A stretch of 64,000 nucleotides of DNA from positions 558,001-622,000 of the forward strand of contig CM049995.1 in NCBI GenBank assembly GCA_016630955.3, written 5' to 3'. The notes under the pieces are model-generated. The model worked only from the letters and a program-made list of their open reading frames with translations. It was not told the origin of the DNA and made no database searches. This DNA comes from Didymella arachidicola. Lineage: Eukaryota; Ascomycota; Dothideomycetes; Pleosporales; Didymellaceae. This document shows, piece after piece, positions 52,901 to 63,664 of this stretch (within the stretch, counting starts at the first letter, position 1; each line of letters begins with the position of its first letter). A program made the position numbers and the translations under genes.

Positions 52901-53874
52901 CTCTTTGATCACTGAACAACAGCCGGCTCGGATAGCATTCACATGAAGCCCATAGCCGAACCTGAGTTACGCTACTCGAAGCCTGATCCTGATGGCTCAG
53001 CCTGGAAACTAGCCACCTGTTTGACAGAATATCGAGCTTATGCTGTCAAAAAGAGTGTTTCGAACGGTCAAAATGATGTCATAATTCGTCGGATGTAACG
53101 GCTGTGTTTTACCGGAAATACCCACTGCCTTCCCAACGAGAAATGTACAGTTCCACGCGCAAAGTAAACTCAGCCAACTCGTTATTGATGTCTTGAGTAA
53201 GACGCGGCTGCGCCGCACCACAATCCGACTGAGCCCTTGCTCTCGTCATTCGCCCGGTGCAGCCGTTTCATCGTCTGCTTCAAGCGAACGAGTGATTGAT
53301 GGCTGCTAAAACCTTCTCCATCCAATCAACGATGTTGACGCGTAACGTCGTCCCGTCTTTGCTAATGAGAGATGCACGTCAGCTGCACGCTCAGGAACTG
53401 CCCCGCACACCTCAAGAACCTTGTTTCGGATAACCAGTCAGGACATCAACAAAAACATCTTCTTCAGGCCCTTGCAAGGCCAGTTCTAATACACCTGAAA
53501 ATCAAACTCCAAACACAGCAAATGCACGGAGCTTACACATCGCACCGAAATCTACTGCGCTCCATCTCGTAGCGACGCTTAGGCGGATGAATGTTTTGCA
53601 ACACTGCTACATCAGAGTGGGGACTACTGCCACGCGAATAGTAGCCGAAATTCATCGGGCGTAATGTGTCATGGTCCAGACTGCGTTAGTCACTCTTTCT
53701 AACATTACTCAGCTCAAGGACAGGCTACAGTTGCAAAGCGACAAAACTCTGAACTCGAAAAGAGGGGTTCGACGAGAGCTACCGCACGTTGCCGCAGCAG
53801 AGCCGAGTTCAGGGATGTTCCTATAGGTTGCTCCGTGGCGTTCATATCTTAGCTCCAGCGCTATCCAGATGGTG
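49928..53874. other. Gene-poor intergenic region, 3.95 kb, 5' of the C2H2 gene
   Basis: No supported gene. The first kilobase likely contains the C2H2 promoter and 5' UTR. Composition is GC-rich to about 51.6 kb and then becomes more AT-rich. A CCCCACTGCG/CCCCACTACG triplication occurs around 51260-51291. The open frames here look like non-coding sequence. Confidence 0.5.
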
Positions 53875-54560
53875 CTAGGCTTCAATGAGTATCTTCAGAA
53901 CGACTTGGCAACGGCTATAGACGCCATTAACCATGGCGTTCAGGGCGTCCAGGGCGTTCACTATTAACTGCACTTCCTCTTTGTTTGCCAGACGCCAAAT
54001 GCACCTGCCGTTTCCCCGGTCCGCTCTTTCGCAAACCTCCACGTGGGAGTAAGCCGGGGGTCTTAACCGGTTAGGAAAGAATTCAAGGATCATGCAGGAC
54101 ATTAACCCTTCATGACGCCTCCCGGTGCTGATTCCTATGGGGATCTGATGCCTCTCCGGGACCCTTGACTCTCTTAACGACTTCTCATCCACTGCGGAAG
54201 ACTTAGCCGTGATTTCTTGCATTTTATGATCCCAGTCTTCTCCCTGGCTTTGCACTAGTCAAGCACTCACCAAGCGACAAAGTGGAGCTGGCTGACGTCC
54301 CATGTTCAGAGAGTAGCCCTGAAGTTGTTTTTCCAGACCATATCGTTGAAGTAAAAGCAACATTGAGAAGGTGGGGAGATCTTCCCGCTCCCGATCCTTC
54401 CTAATGCGACCCGGTTTTCAACGTTCGCAAATGGTCCGCTGTCACGGCAAGCTGCTCCATCTCGCAGGACAAGGTGTTCAAGGCGCTTCAGATTACGCTT
54501 ATATGAGAGTACGATATTATCTAGAAGCCTCCTAAGCCGTATTGACACTCCGAGATACAC
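53875..54560 (-). pseudogene. Decayed gene fragment of unknown family
   Basis: Two consecutive minus-strand stretches read like protein: one at about 54560-54306 (IRLRRLLDNIVLSYKRNLKR, CCFYFNDMVWKNNF) and one at about 54255-53875 (GEDWDHKMQEI, PIGISTGRRHEGLMSCMILE, NGRCIWRLANKEEVQLIVNAL). They are in different frames, and the second is preceded in frame by a TGA at about 54259-54261. No sensible intron links them, and the upstream end stops without an ATG. This fits a broken gene with at least one frameshift and one stop. No family was recognised; the call rests on coding-like composition only. Confidence 0.35.
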
Positions 54561-57500
54561 TTGTCAAAGTGCAAATATGAGCCCAAGACAAAAAGTTACA
54601 AGCGACGTGCAGGATTGGGGCTTGTCTCCTAACGTTAGAGTTTCATCATCCTTTTTCAGAAGATGAATTGCTTCTCGTACCTGCACAAATGTATTGGTTG
54701 ATGAGCAAGCCTCCTTGGTAGCAAACAGTGTCCACTACGATATTTACACATTATACTGACATAGCAGCCACGGTGAGTCTAGATCAGTTTCTTATACGCC
54801 CTGCACAAAATGTTCACGAGGAAGTTGGTACGCCTCCACCGATGACAGCCAGCCCTCCAAATAGACTGCATATTGAAACCTTACTGACGACCCCGAGCGG
54901 CCAATGAAGCCGACAGTGCAGGGGCTCCCGGTCTGTCAGACAGGAACACCTGGTAACCCAGTGTCGAGACGCTGTCAGCTCAAGCCTCACCGAAGCATCA
55001 AGTAAGGTAACCCTTCACGCTTCGCATCCGCACTCAAACTCAACTGCCTCAACAGCCTATCAAGGCATCAGAAGAAGAAGTACTGACTCCACCAACTATT
55101 GACAGTTGATCAACGAGGCACCATGCAATGGCGCCTGCAGCCTCGCAACATTTCCAAATCCGAGGATGATGCCCTATCGGACATTGTCAATGGCCCGGCG
55201 ACCGCTTCCTTCGGTCAGCGCTTCCTCTTCCCCCCGTCTTCCGGGAAACCTGTCCGCAGTCCCCTGCAAGCCTCTTATCCTTGGCAACCTGAGCTCAACG
55301 GGCTCCACTACCGCCACATATACCCACATCTGCTTATCGTCACTAATTTCGAATGGTACGGGGAGATGAGATCCATACCCGCTTACTTGAATTCAATAGT
55401 CATCCTTGAGACATCGTGAGGTGGATTTATTTGCAAAAGCTATTGCATTAATGATGGTTCTTGTTGAGACTTGAAATACCGGATCAGTTCACATTGAGCT
55501 GATATGTGGAAGAAGCTGAGTCGGTACTAGCGAAGCAAGAGTTCAGGGACTCTGGTATGCCCCTCAAACCTCACCTCAGTGCACAAGATGGCACGAAGGT
55601 GCACCTGCTTCCCAGAAACACTGCCCTTGCTCTCTGGCCCAACGAGAGAGTAGATCAACGGAGCCTATGTTGAGCTTCATCGAGATGTATCAAGAAGATG
55701 TTGACAAAGAGGGTCGATATTGATAGGGTAAGTGTATGCTATTGTTGCGCCGAATCCCACGTTCCACTATGGTGGGTCACCGTCCCAAACTCATGTCCTG
55801 TCATCTACATCCATGAGGATTTACTATCGCCATCGCTATATCCGGTTCCTCAAATCCTTCCTACCCCTCCATTTCGCATCAGGGAGCTAGCGCCACGCAC
55901 AAGGCAAGAGCAAGGAGAGGTGGTAAGGAAGCTAGAGCACCCACATATCGTCCATTTCGCAACAACTGCGCCCCACGTCGTCGCTCGAGACTCTTCCAAC
56001 ACCATGCTAGAGCTTTCCACTAGCATACCGTATCATGTCTTCTGCCTCATCTTTGGTAGGAGAGCTCTGGCGTCCCAGGATCATGACTGCTCACGATCCA
56101 CTCACACCAAGAGAGACTATGGCCTCCGATCGTAGCACCTCGTTATAGGTGGTAATGAATTGTCATATCTTCACCTCTGACTGACTCTGGGGGTCTTCAG
56201 TCCTCTCTTCAGACCTAATACCGTCGAATACTGGTCGGGTGGGCCGCTATTCTTTTGCAAGACTCAGCTCTAAAGCCGAAGATCCGCTCTCGCAGCCTTG
56301 ACTGGAGCGGGTGATCGACAATGGATCATGAAGCGGCACGGTTGCTTCAGCACGGCACATCAAGCCCGATACCACGAACGGTGAAGGAAAGAGTCGACTT
56401 TTGGTTGGGTCCAAGGTCACAAGAGAAGCAGGCTCAAGTTGACAGGCAGACCCCTACTACGCTATGCAGCCACTGGTCTTTCGCGTGTTGGCCTCCACAG
56501 AACGTGCGAGCATTGGAGTCCATGCTCCGGTCAGCTTGTGGTGGCCCTGATTACGTCGCACAAAAAGCAACATCGAGACGAATAACTCATCTGAGTTACA
56601 GGCGGATGCCTTACTGCGATCGTCTACCCACCGTTCACTCTCAAACATGTCTCCACCGAATCTCTAGATGCTGCAGTGAAGGTGGCAGTCAGGTTCTGTA
56701 GCCCCAATCAGTCGAATTGCGTTGATCTGTATGTCGTGCGTTAGACAACAGCTGGGTGAGGCTGTCAGTTATGGTAATACGAATCGGTTTAAACCCTTTC
56801 CAAATATCGGCGCTGTCGACAGTTTACCGCACGGCAAGGCCATCCTAAGGGCTTACGATCGGTTCCTCTGTCGTCTTGGCTGCTACGATTCCATTGTCGT
56901 TGACGATACAGATACTGAATGATAACAGGGAACGACTTCAGCCAAACAGAACAGCGGTATGAGCGGTGTCCCTGAACGCACGGACGGTTTAGCAACCCCA
57001 CGTCGATCACGGGTAGACCTCTTTGTTCTTTGCAGCTCTCACCGATGAACTGCAAAGCACCAAGAAACCCCAAGAGCACGAACTGCTAAGAAGGTTTGGT
57101 GCCAATGATGAATCATGGCCAGCTAGGTTGAGTTGCGGCAGCAAGCATCCGCTTCAGAGCTGTCAGGCGCGTTAGCGACATGTATCCCAATCCCACCGTG
57201 TGCGCCGTCTGCACCAGGATCACGTCCAATGGTGCAAAACCACAACATCGGCTTCACAGTCATGGCAACATTGCGCATAGACCCCACCACAGAAACATTT
57301 CATGCAAAGATGACACAAGTTTATGAACATGTTTGCCCCGACAGGCGTGCATCGATGGAACAAAGATGCGGCTCGTGATCGCTGTTTCGGCCTCACTTGG
57401 TTTCCGGATCGTGGATACCGCCTTCCGAAAGACAAAACAGCGACTGCCCACTTTCCGGGTCTCTTAGCTCCCGGCATCTATTGTATGAAGGGATTCTTGT

Positions 57501-58978
57501 TCCGTGATCCGCAACGGCATGACACGAGTAGCGCTGTTTTAATATTTCGAAGACAGCCACCTTCGGCTATCCTGCTCCCTTCAGCGCCTGTGGTGAAGAG
57601 ATGCAATCCTCCCGGTGCTACTCGGGCGTTGATCAAAGATTCCGAAAAGAGGTACGTTTCGACTTCGGGCCGCGTTGTGATATTGTGCAAGGAAGAGTAT
57701 CGCTATAGCCGGGGTCAGAATCATCAAACAACAGCCAATACTGGATGATTACTTCTCAGTGCTCCGCCATATGCCGGCCCCTTTTGTGTAGACCAACCTT
57801 GCAATCAACTTGGTGAGACTCAAGCCAAAATAGTAAGGTAAAACTCGAACGAGTAATACAATAATGAAACCATAGGATGAAGATCGTGAACGATCCTTGG
57901 CCAAGCCAGGCGACACAGTAGGGCCGAGCGATCATTGCTAATTGAAGTCAAACACACGTTGATCCCGTGTACAATTGTGGTTCAGCACCCACCATTACTG
58001 CTTTTGTTGGGCTTGGATCGGACCGCGACGGTGTGTGACGTGCCTGTTCAACAGGAAGTGCAGTGGAGATTCTGAGAACTTGAGCCCAGTGCAAAGAGCT
58101 ATCAGCGAAAGCGCCGCGTTGTCGTCAGCAACATGGACAGTGGCTCTTGAGCGAGACTTTAAGGCCATCAGTACGTCTAGTAACGATGGTGATTCTTTCA
58201 AGACGAACATACGCACATCGAGTGACATGGAAAGCATCAGTTTTAATAGGTCCATCCATACGATTAGAGCTTGGCCACTCTTCTATACCACATTTGATAC
58301 CGTCAGTACAGAGCAGTGACTCCTGTCTGCGTACCAGACACTCGAGTCCCGGCTTGGAGGCAAGCTTCAGCAGCACCCATGGCCTACGGTAGTATCGTCG
58401 ACTCCGACACTCAAGACGCAATACCGTTCAGACAGGCTCGGTATTGCCCATGTGACATGAGAGGAACAAGTTGCCAATTTCATTCCCGCCTTGTGAATCC
58501 AGCCCAACACAAAGCAGACGAGATAAATAAATAACAACTGCGTCGCATTTTTCGTGATTCTAGCGCTTCTGGCTGATTTCTGTGTGAAGCGAGAGCATGG
58601 AGTTGAGCCAGCACTGATATGAGCTTTCTCTGGTCTTTACCACGCTGCCGCGATGTCTACAGATCGTGGTCGTGTTAACACGTCCGAAGTTGCAATAGCA
58701 ACAGGGCTTTCCCATGTAAGTTCGTCGTAAGCCTGCTCCTTCTACTTACGTTCATGAACGCTCTATCAGAATAGCAATACTACAGGTCAACACCGCGGCC
58801 ACAGCCAGGAGCTCTATATAGTCACTAGACATCTACGAAACCCATGGGTTCTGGCTCTCGTAGCGAATTATTGGCGGCTGTCAGGAGATTCGTCAACTTG
58901 CAAACCGGTTCTTAATAGGAACCAAATACATCAAGTCCCGAGGGTTGAACCATGTCTGCTACCTGAACATATCCGATA
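54561..58978. other. Gene-poor intergenic region, 4.4 kb
   Basis: No supported gene. A short plus-strand stretch around 55880-56000 reads QEQGEVVRKLEHPHIVHF, which resembles protein-kinase subdomains III-IV, but the rest of the frame does not continue the fold. It may be a decayed fragment. The region borders the transposon stack, and sequence decay (for example by RIP) is plausible but not demonstrated. Confidence 0.4.
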
Positions 58979-59075
58979 AGCTCGGCCATATACTTTCCAG
59001 CCACATAAAGTTTCCGGCCACCCCACTCAAAGCAGCCATATAGTATTGAGTCGTGATTAACGTCAACAAAAACGC
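58979..59075 (+). repeat. Left terminal inverted repeat of the outer element
   Basis: 97 bp, matched by the reverse complement of 63217-63311. Differences are mostly G/A or C/T, plus an extra AA near position 29. Confidence 0.75.
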
Positions 59076-59080
59076 TTATA

Positions 59081-59146
59081 ACGTACATCACATGCGAGCG
59101 GAACACATGGGCGAGCGGAACACTTTTGCCAAGACCCTACCAAAAC
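59081..59146 (+). repeat. Left TIR of element 1
   Basis: 66 bp pairing with 60880-60945; holds two 17-bp units around the core GCGAGCGGAAC. Confidence 0.8.
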
Positions 59147-59160
59147 ACCAACCTCTACTA

Positions 59161-60816
59161 ATGCCTCCACGAAAACAACAGAAAGACGCGTTAAAAGAAA
59201 CTCAGATACAGCTTGCAATCCAAGCTCTTAAACAAGACCTAAAACTCTCCCTGCGACGCGCTGCAGCTATCTACAGCGTCTCTCGAAGTACACTACACCG
59301 ACGACGCGCCGGACGACCTTCACGCATTGATACTATGGCCAACTCACGAAATCTGACCAATACTAAGGAGCAGGTGATTGTTACGCATATACTTGAGCTG
59401 TCTAAGCAAGGACGGCCTCCCCGGCTTGCAGATGTGACTGATATCGCCAATTCTCAGCGGAAAGAGCGCGGTTTGGCCCCTGTTGGCTCAAACTGGGCCA
59501 GCACGTTCATTTCGCGTCAGGAGGAGCTCAAAGTGGTGTTCAATCGCAAGTACGACTACAAACGAGCCCTCTGTGAGGATCCTGAGGTTATACAGGGCTG
59601 GTTTGACCTTGTAGCCAATACCAAAGCCAAGTATGGCATCCAAGACGACGACACATACAACTTCGATGAGACAGGCTTCATGATAGGCCAGATAAGCCCA
59701 GGGGCAGTCGTCACAGCTTCAGAGAACCATGGACGGGAAAAGGCAGTCCAGCCAGGCAATCGCGAGTGGGTAACGGTCATCCAGGGCATTAATGCCACAG
59801 GGTGGGCCATTCCGCCCTACATCATCTTCAAAGCCCGCCGCCACCAGTCCAACTGGTACAAAGACGATGACCTGCCCCAGGATTGGACTGTTGCTGTCTC
59901 TGAGAACGGCTGGACTACTAACGAGCTTGGTTTTGACTGGTTGAAGCACTTTGACAGGCATACAAAGACGCGCACTGTTGGCACCTACCGTTTGCTGATT
60001 ATTGACGGCCATGAGAGCCACAACTCTAAGGAATTCAAGCAATACTGCAAGGACAACAATATTATAGGTCTATGCATGCCTCGACACTCATCGCACCTCC
60101 TGCAGCCACTTGATGTGGCTTGTTTTGGCCCTCTGAAGAAGGCGTACGGGGATAAGGTCAATCGGCTCATACACAACCGGATCAACCACATTACAAAGCA
60201 GGAGTTCCTCCTATGCTTCATAGCAGCTTATAATAAAGCTATGACCTCCAGCAACATTCAAGGAGGGTTCCGAGGGGCCGGATTGGTTCCGTTTGCCCCA
60301 GATCGCGTCATATTGACCCTGAATGTGAAGCTGCGCACCCCATCGCCACCACTCCCCCAAAACAGCCCGCTCTGGCAGTCGCAAACCCCAAGCAATACCC
60401 TGGAATTTGGGTCGCAATTAACGCTTGTGAAGAAGAGGATTTAGAGACATGTAGACAGCTCACCAACCTCTATAGTTGAAGCGTTTGAGAAGGTCTCAAA
60501 GGGGGCAGCAATTGTTGCGCACAAGCTGGCTTTGGCACAATGGGAGAACGCTGCGCTTCACGCAGCTCTAGCAGCTGCTACAGAACGTAAATCGCGCAAA
60601 AGAAGGCATATCTAGACAGAGGGAAGCCTCACGGTTGAAGAGGGCCAGCGGCAGACTGCTCTGTCAGAGTTTGGCGCGCGTAGTAATGGAAAGAAGAAGA
60701 AGAAGCAGGTGCGTGGTGACAGAGGTGAACCATCTCAACGACGCTGTGGACGGTGCAGAAAGAGTGGGCACAACGCGCAAACGTGCAAGAATAGAGCAGA
60801 AGAGGTCTCTGAGTAA
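59161..60816 (+). pseudogene. Transposase of element 1 (DDE, pogo/Fot1 type) with two in-frame TAG codons
   Basis: The frame runs from the ATG at 59161 to a TAA at 60814-60816 (551 codons) but contains TAG at 60442-60444 and 60613-60615. The N-terminal psq-like helix-turn-helix includes LRRAAAIYSVSRSTLHRR. A second CENP-B-type DNA-binding region follows (GSNWASTFISRQEEL). The catalytic core has acidic residues in YNFDETGF, IDGHESHN and LQPLDVACFGPLKKAY, a DD35D arrangement typical of Fot1/pogo. A C-terminal zinc knuckle reads CGRCRKSGHNAQTC. The stops fall after the core and before the knuckle, so a truncated 427-residue protein could still be made. Both fit CAG-to-TAG mutation, the change RIP makes. 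Confidence 0.85.
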
Positions 60817-60879
60817 TATTACGGCTTGTTTTGTCTCGTGCAGGGCCAATTTGTGGTGTTCTGGGCCATAACGTGGGTG

Positions 60880-60945
60880 GTTTTGGTGGGGTCTTGGCAA
60901 AAGTGGTCCACTCGCCCGTGTGGTCCACTCGCCCGTGTTGTACGT
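60880..60945 (-). repeat. Right TIR of element 1
   Basis: 66 bp, reverse complement of the left TIR with about nine differences; ends at the shared TA at 60946-60947. Confidence 0.8.
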
Positions 60946-60947
60946 TA

Positions 60948-61000
60948 ACGTGTTTTACAAGCGAGTCGTCAATACAAGCGAGTCGTCAGCCCCACCAACT
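60948..61000 (+). repeat. Left TIR of element 2
   Basis: 53 bp, identical to the reverse complement of 62750-62802; two tandem 17-bp units near the outer end. Confidence 0.9.
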
Positions 61001-61068
61001 CTGTGCATCTCTTAACGCGTATATCTTAACAACGCAATAGTAAAGTATCTAGAAATTAATAGAGTAGA

Positions 61069-62721
61069 TTAAGCAGTAGCTACAGCCTCTTTTTTGCATG
61101 TCCGTGAGTTGTGCCCAGTCTCCCTGCACCTCTTGCAGCGCGCCAGAGCCTGACGGCTAAGGCCTGATCGCTCTCCTCCATGACGCTCCTTACGAGCAAG
61201 CTGCTGATCTGCCTCACGTTGAGCAAGTATATCCTCTCCAGTCCCCTTTGTTAACACTCCTTGCTTCTGTATACGCTTCTTCTTGCGCTCCCTACGCTTT
61301 GACGCTGCTTTGTTAACCCTCTCAAGGCTAGCAATCCTTTCCTTCATCAGCTCAGCTGAGAGGATCATCATCTCAGCTCCTTTCTTAAGCTGGTCTATCT
61401 TCTCAATTATAGAAGCTGGTGACGAGCTCTTGTGCTGGCGTACGCGCTCACGAATTAGGCTTGATTGAGCCTCAAGCTCGCGGGCGTTGCTTGGAGTACG
61501 AGCCTCCCAGAGAGCCTCTGTGAGAGCCGCTGGTGGAGTAGGTGTACGTAGCTGTACGTCTAGCTTTGAGAGGACAGCCTCTGGCTGATAAGGTACTAGA
61601 CCTGCTCCCCGGAAGGCTGAGCAGATATTGACTGGCGTAAACGATCGATTAAAGGCTGCCTTAAACGCAGGCAGAAACTCAAGCTTGGTGATGTGGTTGA
61701 TGTGGTTGCGCATCAGGCTCTCTACCTCACGACTATACGCGCGCTTTAACGGCGAGAAGCAGCCAACGTCAAGGGGCTGGAGTAGGTGAGAGGAGTGAGG
61801 TGGCATACAGAGCGTGTAGATGTTGTGCTCCTTGCAGAGCTCCTGGAATCCAAGAGAGTGGTGGCTCTCGTGGCCGTCAAGGATAAGTAGGCGCCGCGCT
61901 CCTACTACACGAGCCTGAGTGTGAGCGTTAAAGTGCTTCAGCCACTCTACCCCAAGCTCGTTATTTGTCCAGCCATTGTCGCTAACTGCAATTGCCCAGT
62001 TGCGTGGGATCTCTGTCTCCTCATACCAGGCAGAGAGGTGGTACTTGCCAGCAAAGATTAGGAACGGTGGGACTGACCAGCCAGCAGCGTTGATAGCTGC
62101 TATTACTGTCACCCACTCACGGTCGCCAGGCTGAACAGTCTTTGGCCTGCCTCTCCTCTCTGATCCTGTCACAACAAGCTGCGTTGTGATCTTGCCCATC
62201 ATAAAGCCAGCCTCGTCAAAGTTGTAGACGTCTTCGTCGCAGATGCCGTACTTGGCCTTTGTCTGCTCTACAAGCTCAAACCAGCCTTGGATAAGGACAG
62301 GATCCTCGCATAGAGCTCTCTGCCTGTCATACGCTCGGTTGAAACGCGTTGTTAGACTCTCTGTACGCTTAACGAAGTTGCGCGGCCAGTGGACGCCAAC
62401 CTGACCAGCGCCGCGCGCAGCCAGCAGTCTATTAGCCATATCACGTACAGCTGCGTACGTAGGCGCAAATCCACGTAGATCTAGATCAAGTATGTATTTA
62501 ACAATCACCTCCTCTTCTAGCTGGGTAAGCTTCTTTGAGTTGGGCTGGCAATCGCGTCGGGCAGGCTTCCCAGCGCGTCGGTCGCGCATTGTCATACGAG
62601 GGACGTTAAAGGCTAGAGCAGCGCGGCTTTCAGACTGAATCTGCTTTGAAACAATAGAATTAATAGCAAGCTGAACATCAGCTTCATTTGATAGTACTTG
62701 AGGGGCATAGCGTTGAGGCAT
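61069..62721 (-). CDS. Transposase of element 2 (DDE, pogo/Fot1 type), intact
   Basis: 550 residues, single exon, from the ATG at 62721 (MPQRYAPQV). The order is an N-terminal helix-turn-helix ([18 protein letters not shown]), a second DNA-binding region ([15 protein letters not shown]), then the catalytic core with [22 protein letters not shown] and [17 protein letters not shown] basic helical region ([11 protein letters not shown]) and a CCHC zinc knuckle ([14 protein letters not shown]) close the protein. It is a clear relative of the element 1 protein, of similar length, but distinct enough to be a different family member. It cuts and pastes DNA at TA targets. The intact frame and perfect flanking TIRs mean it could be active. 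Confidence 0.93.
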   Translation of the reverse strand: MPQRYAPQVLSNEADVQLAINSIVSKQIQSESRAALAFNVPRMTMRDRRAGKPARRDCQPNSKKLTQLEEEVIVKYILDLDLRGFAPTYAAVRDMANRLLAARGAGQVGVHWPRNFVKRTESLTTRFNRAYDRQRALCEDPVLIQGWFELVEQTKAKYGICDEDVYNFDEAGFMMGKITTQLVVTGSERRGRPKTVQPGDREWVTVIAAINAAGWSVPPFLIFAGKYHLSAWYEETEIPRNWAIAVSDNGWTNNELGVEWLKHFNAHTQARVVGARRLLILDGHESHHSLGFQELCKEHNIYTLCMPPHSSHLLQPLDVGCFSPLKRAYSREVESLMRNHINHITKLEFLPAFKAAFNRSFTPVNICSAFRGAGLVPYQPEAVLSKLDVQLRTPTPPAALTEALWEARTPSNARELEAQSSLIRERVRQHKSSSPASIIEKIDQLKKGAEMMILSAELMKERIASLERVNKAASKRRERKKKRIQKQGVLTKGTGEDILAQREADQQLARKERHGGERSGLSRQALARCKRCRETGHNSRTCKKEAVATA

Positions 62722-62749
62722 GATGAAAAGACTTAAGGTGGTTGATCAA

Positions 62750-62802
62750 AGTTGGTGGGGCTGACGACTCGCTTGTATTGACGACTCGCTTGTAAAACAC
62801 GT
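62750..62802 (-). repeat. Right TIR of element 2
   Basis: 53 bp, identical to the left TIR in reverse complement; followed by TA at 62803-62804. Confidence 0.9.
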
Positions 62803-62908
62803 TATAGCTTTAAAGTTTCTAGATTTTGCTATTTTTACTAGTAAAATCCGCGCATCACGCGCACAGACACGGTAGTTGCCATTCAGTACACATAGAAACA
62901 AGTGAGCG

Positions 62909-62909
<1 letters not shown>

Positions 62910-62939
<30 letters not shown>
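62910..62939 (+). repeat. GCT trinucleotide microsatellite, about 10 units
   Basis: An uninterrupted (GCT)10 tract in the right half of the outer element. No coding frame was recognised around it. Confidence 0.9.
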
Positions 62940-62941
<2 letters not shown>

Positions 62942-63216
62942 TTCAAGCTTCTCTCTCAGGCATTTTGCGTGCCTGTTATGCCTCCAGAGCTGCTGCGCGA
63001 TCAATAGCAGCTTGTATACTCTCTATGCTACTGAATCGCTCAATTGGGTTGATTTGAGTGAGCTATCGCGTGTGGTTGTTGACCTGCCCGTCGGCCTTGC
63101 AACGTCGATCGCGGAAGCCCATACGCACGAGCCGCCGCCCGCTCACTCTTAAAAACACTAGATACAATACCTGCGATAGCACTTTGTATAGCAAGCTCTT
63201 TGGGATCCATATTGAC

Positions 63217-63311
63217 GCGTTGTTGTTGACGTTAATCGCGACTCAATACTATATGGCTGCTTTGGGTGGGATGGCCGGAAACTATGTGGCCGGAAACCAT
63301 ATGGCCGAGCT
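63217..63311 (-). repeat. Right terminal inverted repeat of the outer element
   Basis: 95 bp pairing with 58979-59075; ends at TA 63312-63313. Two GTTTCCGGCCA units are spaced 15 bp apart. Confidence 0.75.
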
Positions 63312-63664
63312 TAGTGAGTCTCGCATTATTCGTACCATGGTGCGAAGTGGCTGCTCGTCTGCTCTTGTCCGTGGCACATGATGTTCACTGGACTACAGAT
63401 CTTGCAACAACCAAAGCTAAGGTCACTATTGAAGAGATAGACGGAGAGTAAACCCACATGGGCGTCGTTCGTCACGGACGGATCTTGTGTCTTCAAGTTC
63501 GCCATTATACGCGCAAAGGATATCTACATGAAGTCGCCCAGAAGCATGCAAAGAACTCCGAGAACGTCCCGATGCGCCTGTCATCATAGCCTAGCGCTCA
63601 TATCGGCCGGCTCCACAGGTGTTGTATACATGACCAATAATTACGTCTACTACGAGAGCTCGCT
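63312..63664. other. Intergenic between the transposon stack and MAK21
   Basis: About 350 bp, largely the 3' UTR of MAK21. Nothing else was recognised. Confidence 0.5.

Larger units (their letters stand above)
59081..60945 (+). mobile_element. pogo/Fot1-type DNA transposon (element 1), 1865 bp, TA target sites
   Basis: Flanked by TA at 59079-59080 and 60946-60947. TIRs are 66 bp with about nine mismatches (59081-59146 and 60880-60945), starting ACGTACA. Each TIR contains a 17-bp tandem duplication (GGGCGAG core). A single transposase gene lies on the plus strand and is broken by two stops. Inserted in the outer element; its right TA is shared with element 2. Confidence 0.85.
60948..62802 (-). 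mobile_element. pogo/Fot1-type DNA transposon (element 2), 1855 bp, perfect TIRs, intact
   Basis: Flanked by TA at 60946-60947 and 62803-62804. The TIRs (60948-61000 and 62750-62802) are identical over 53 bp, starting ACGTGTTTTACAAGCGAG. Each contains a 17-bp tandem duplication of TACAAGCGAGTCGTCA. One intact transposase gene lies on the minus strand. The perfect TIRs and unbroken frame suggest a recent insertion. It abuts element 1 and shares its TA. Confidence 0.9.
58979..63311. mobile_element. Outer MITE-like DNA transposon, interrupted by two nested elements
   Basis: Inverted repeats of about 95 bp sit at 58979-59075 and 63217-63311, beginning AGCTCGGCCATAT and containing TTTCCGGCCA twice. 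TA dinucleotides flank the ends (58977-58978 and 63312-63313), as expected for Tc1/mariner-pogo target sites. With the two inner elements removed, the outer element is about 610 bp and has no transposase, so it is a non-autonomous or deletion-derived element. The two arms differ by a few transitions and one 2-nt indel. Its superfamily is inferred from the TA duplication and repeat layout only. Confidence 0.75.

Noticed and set aside
63050..63451. Small open frames spanning the right end of the outer transposon
   Set aside because: They cover the inverted repeat and have no transposase motif.
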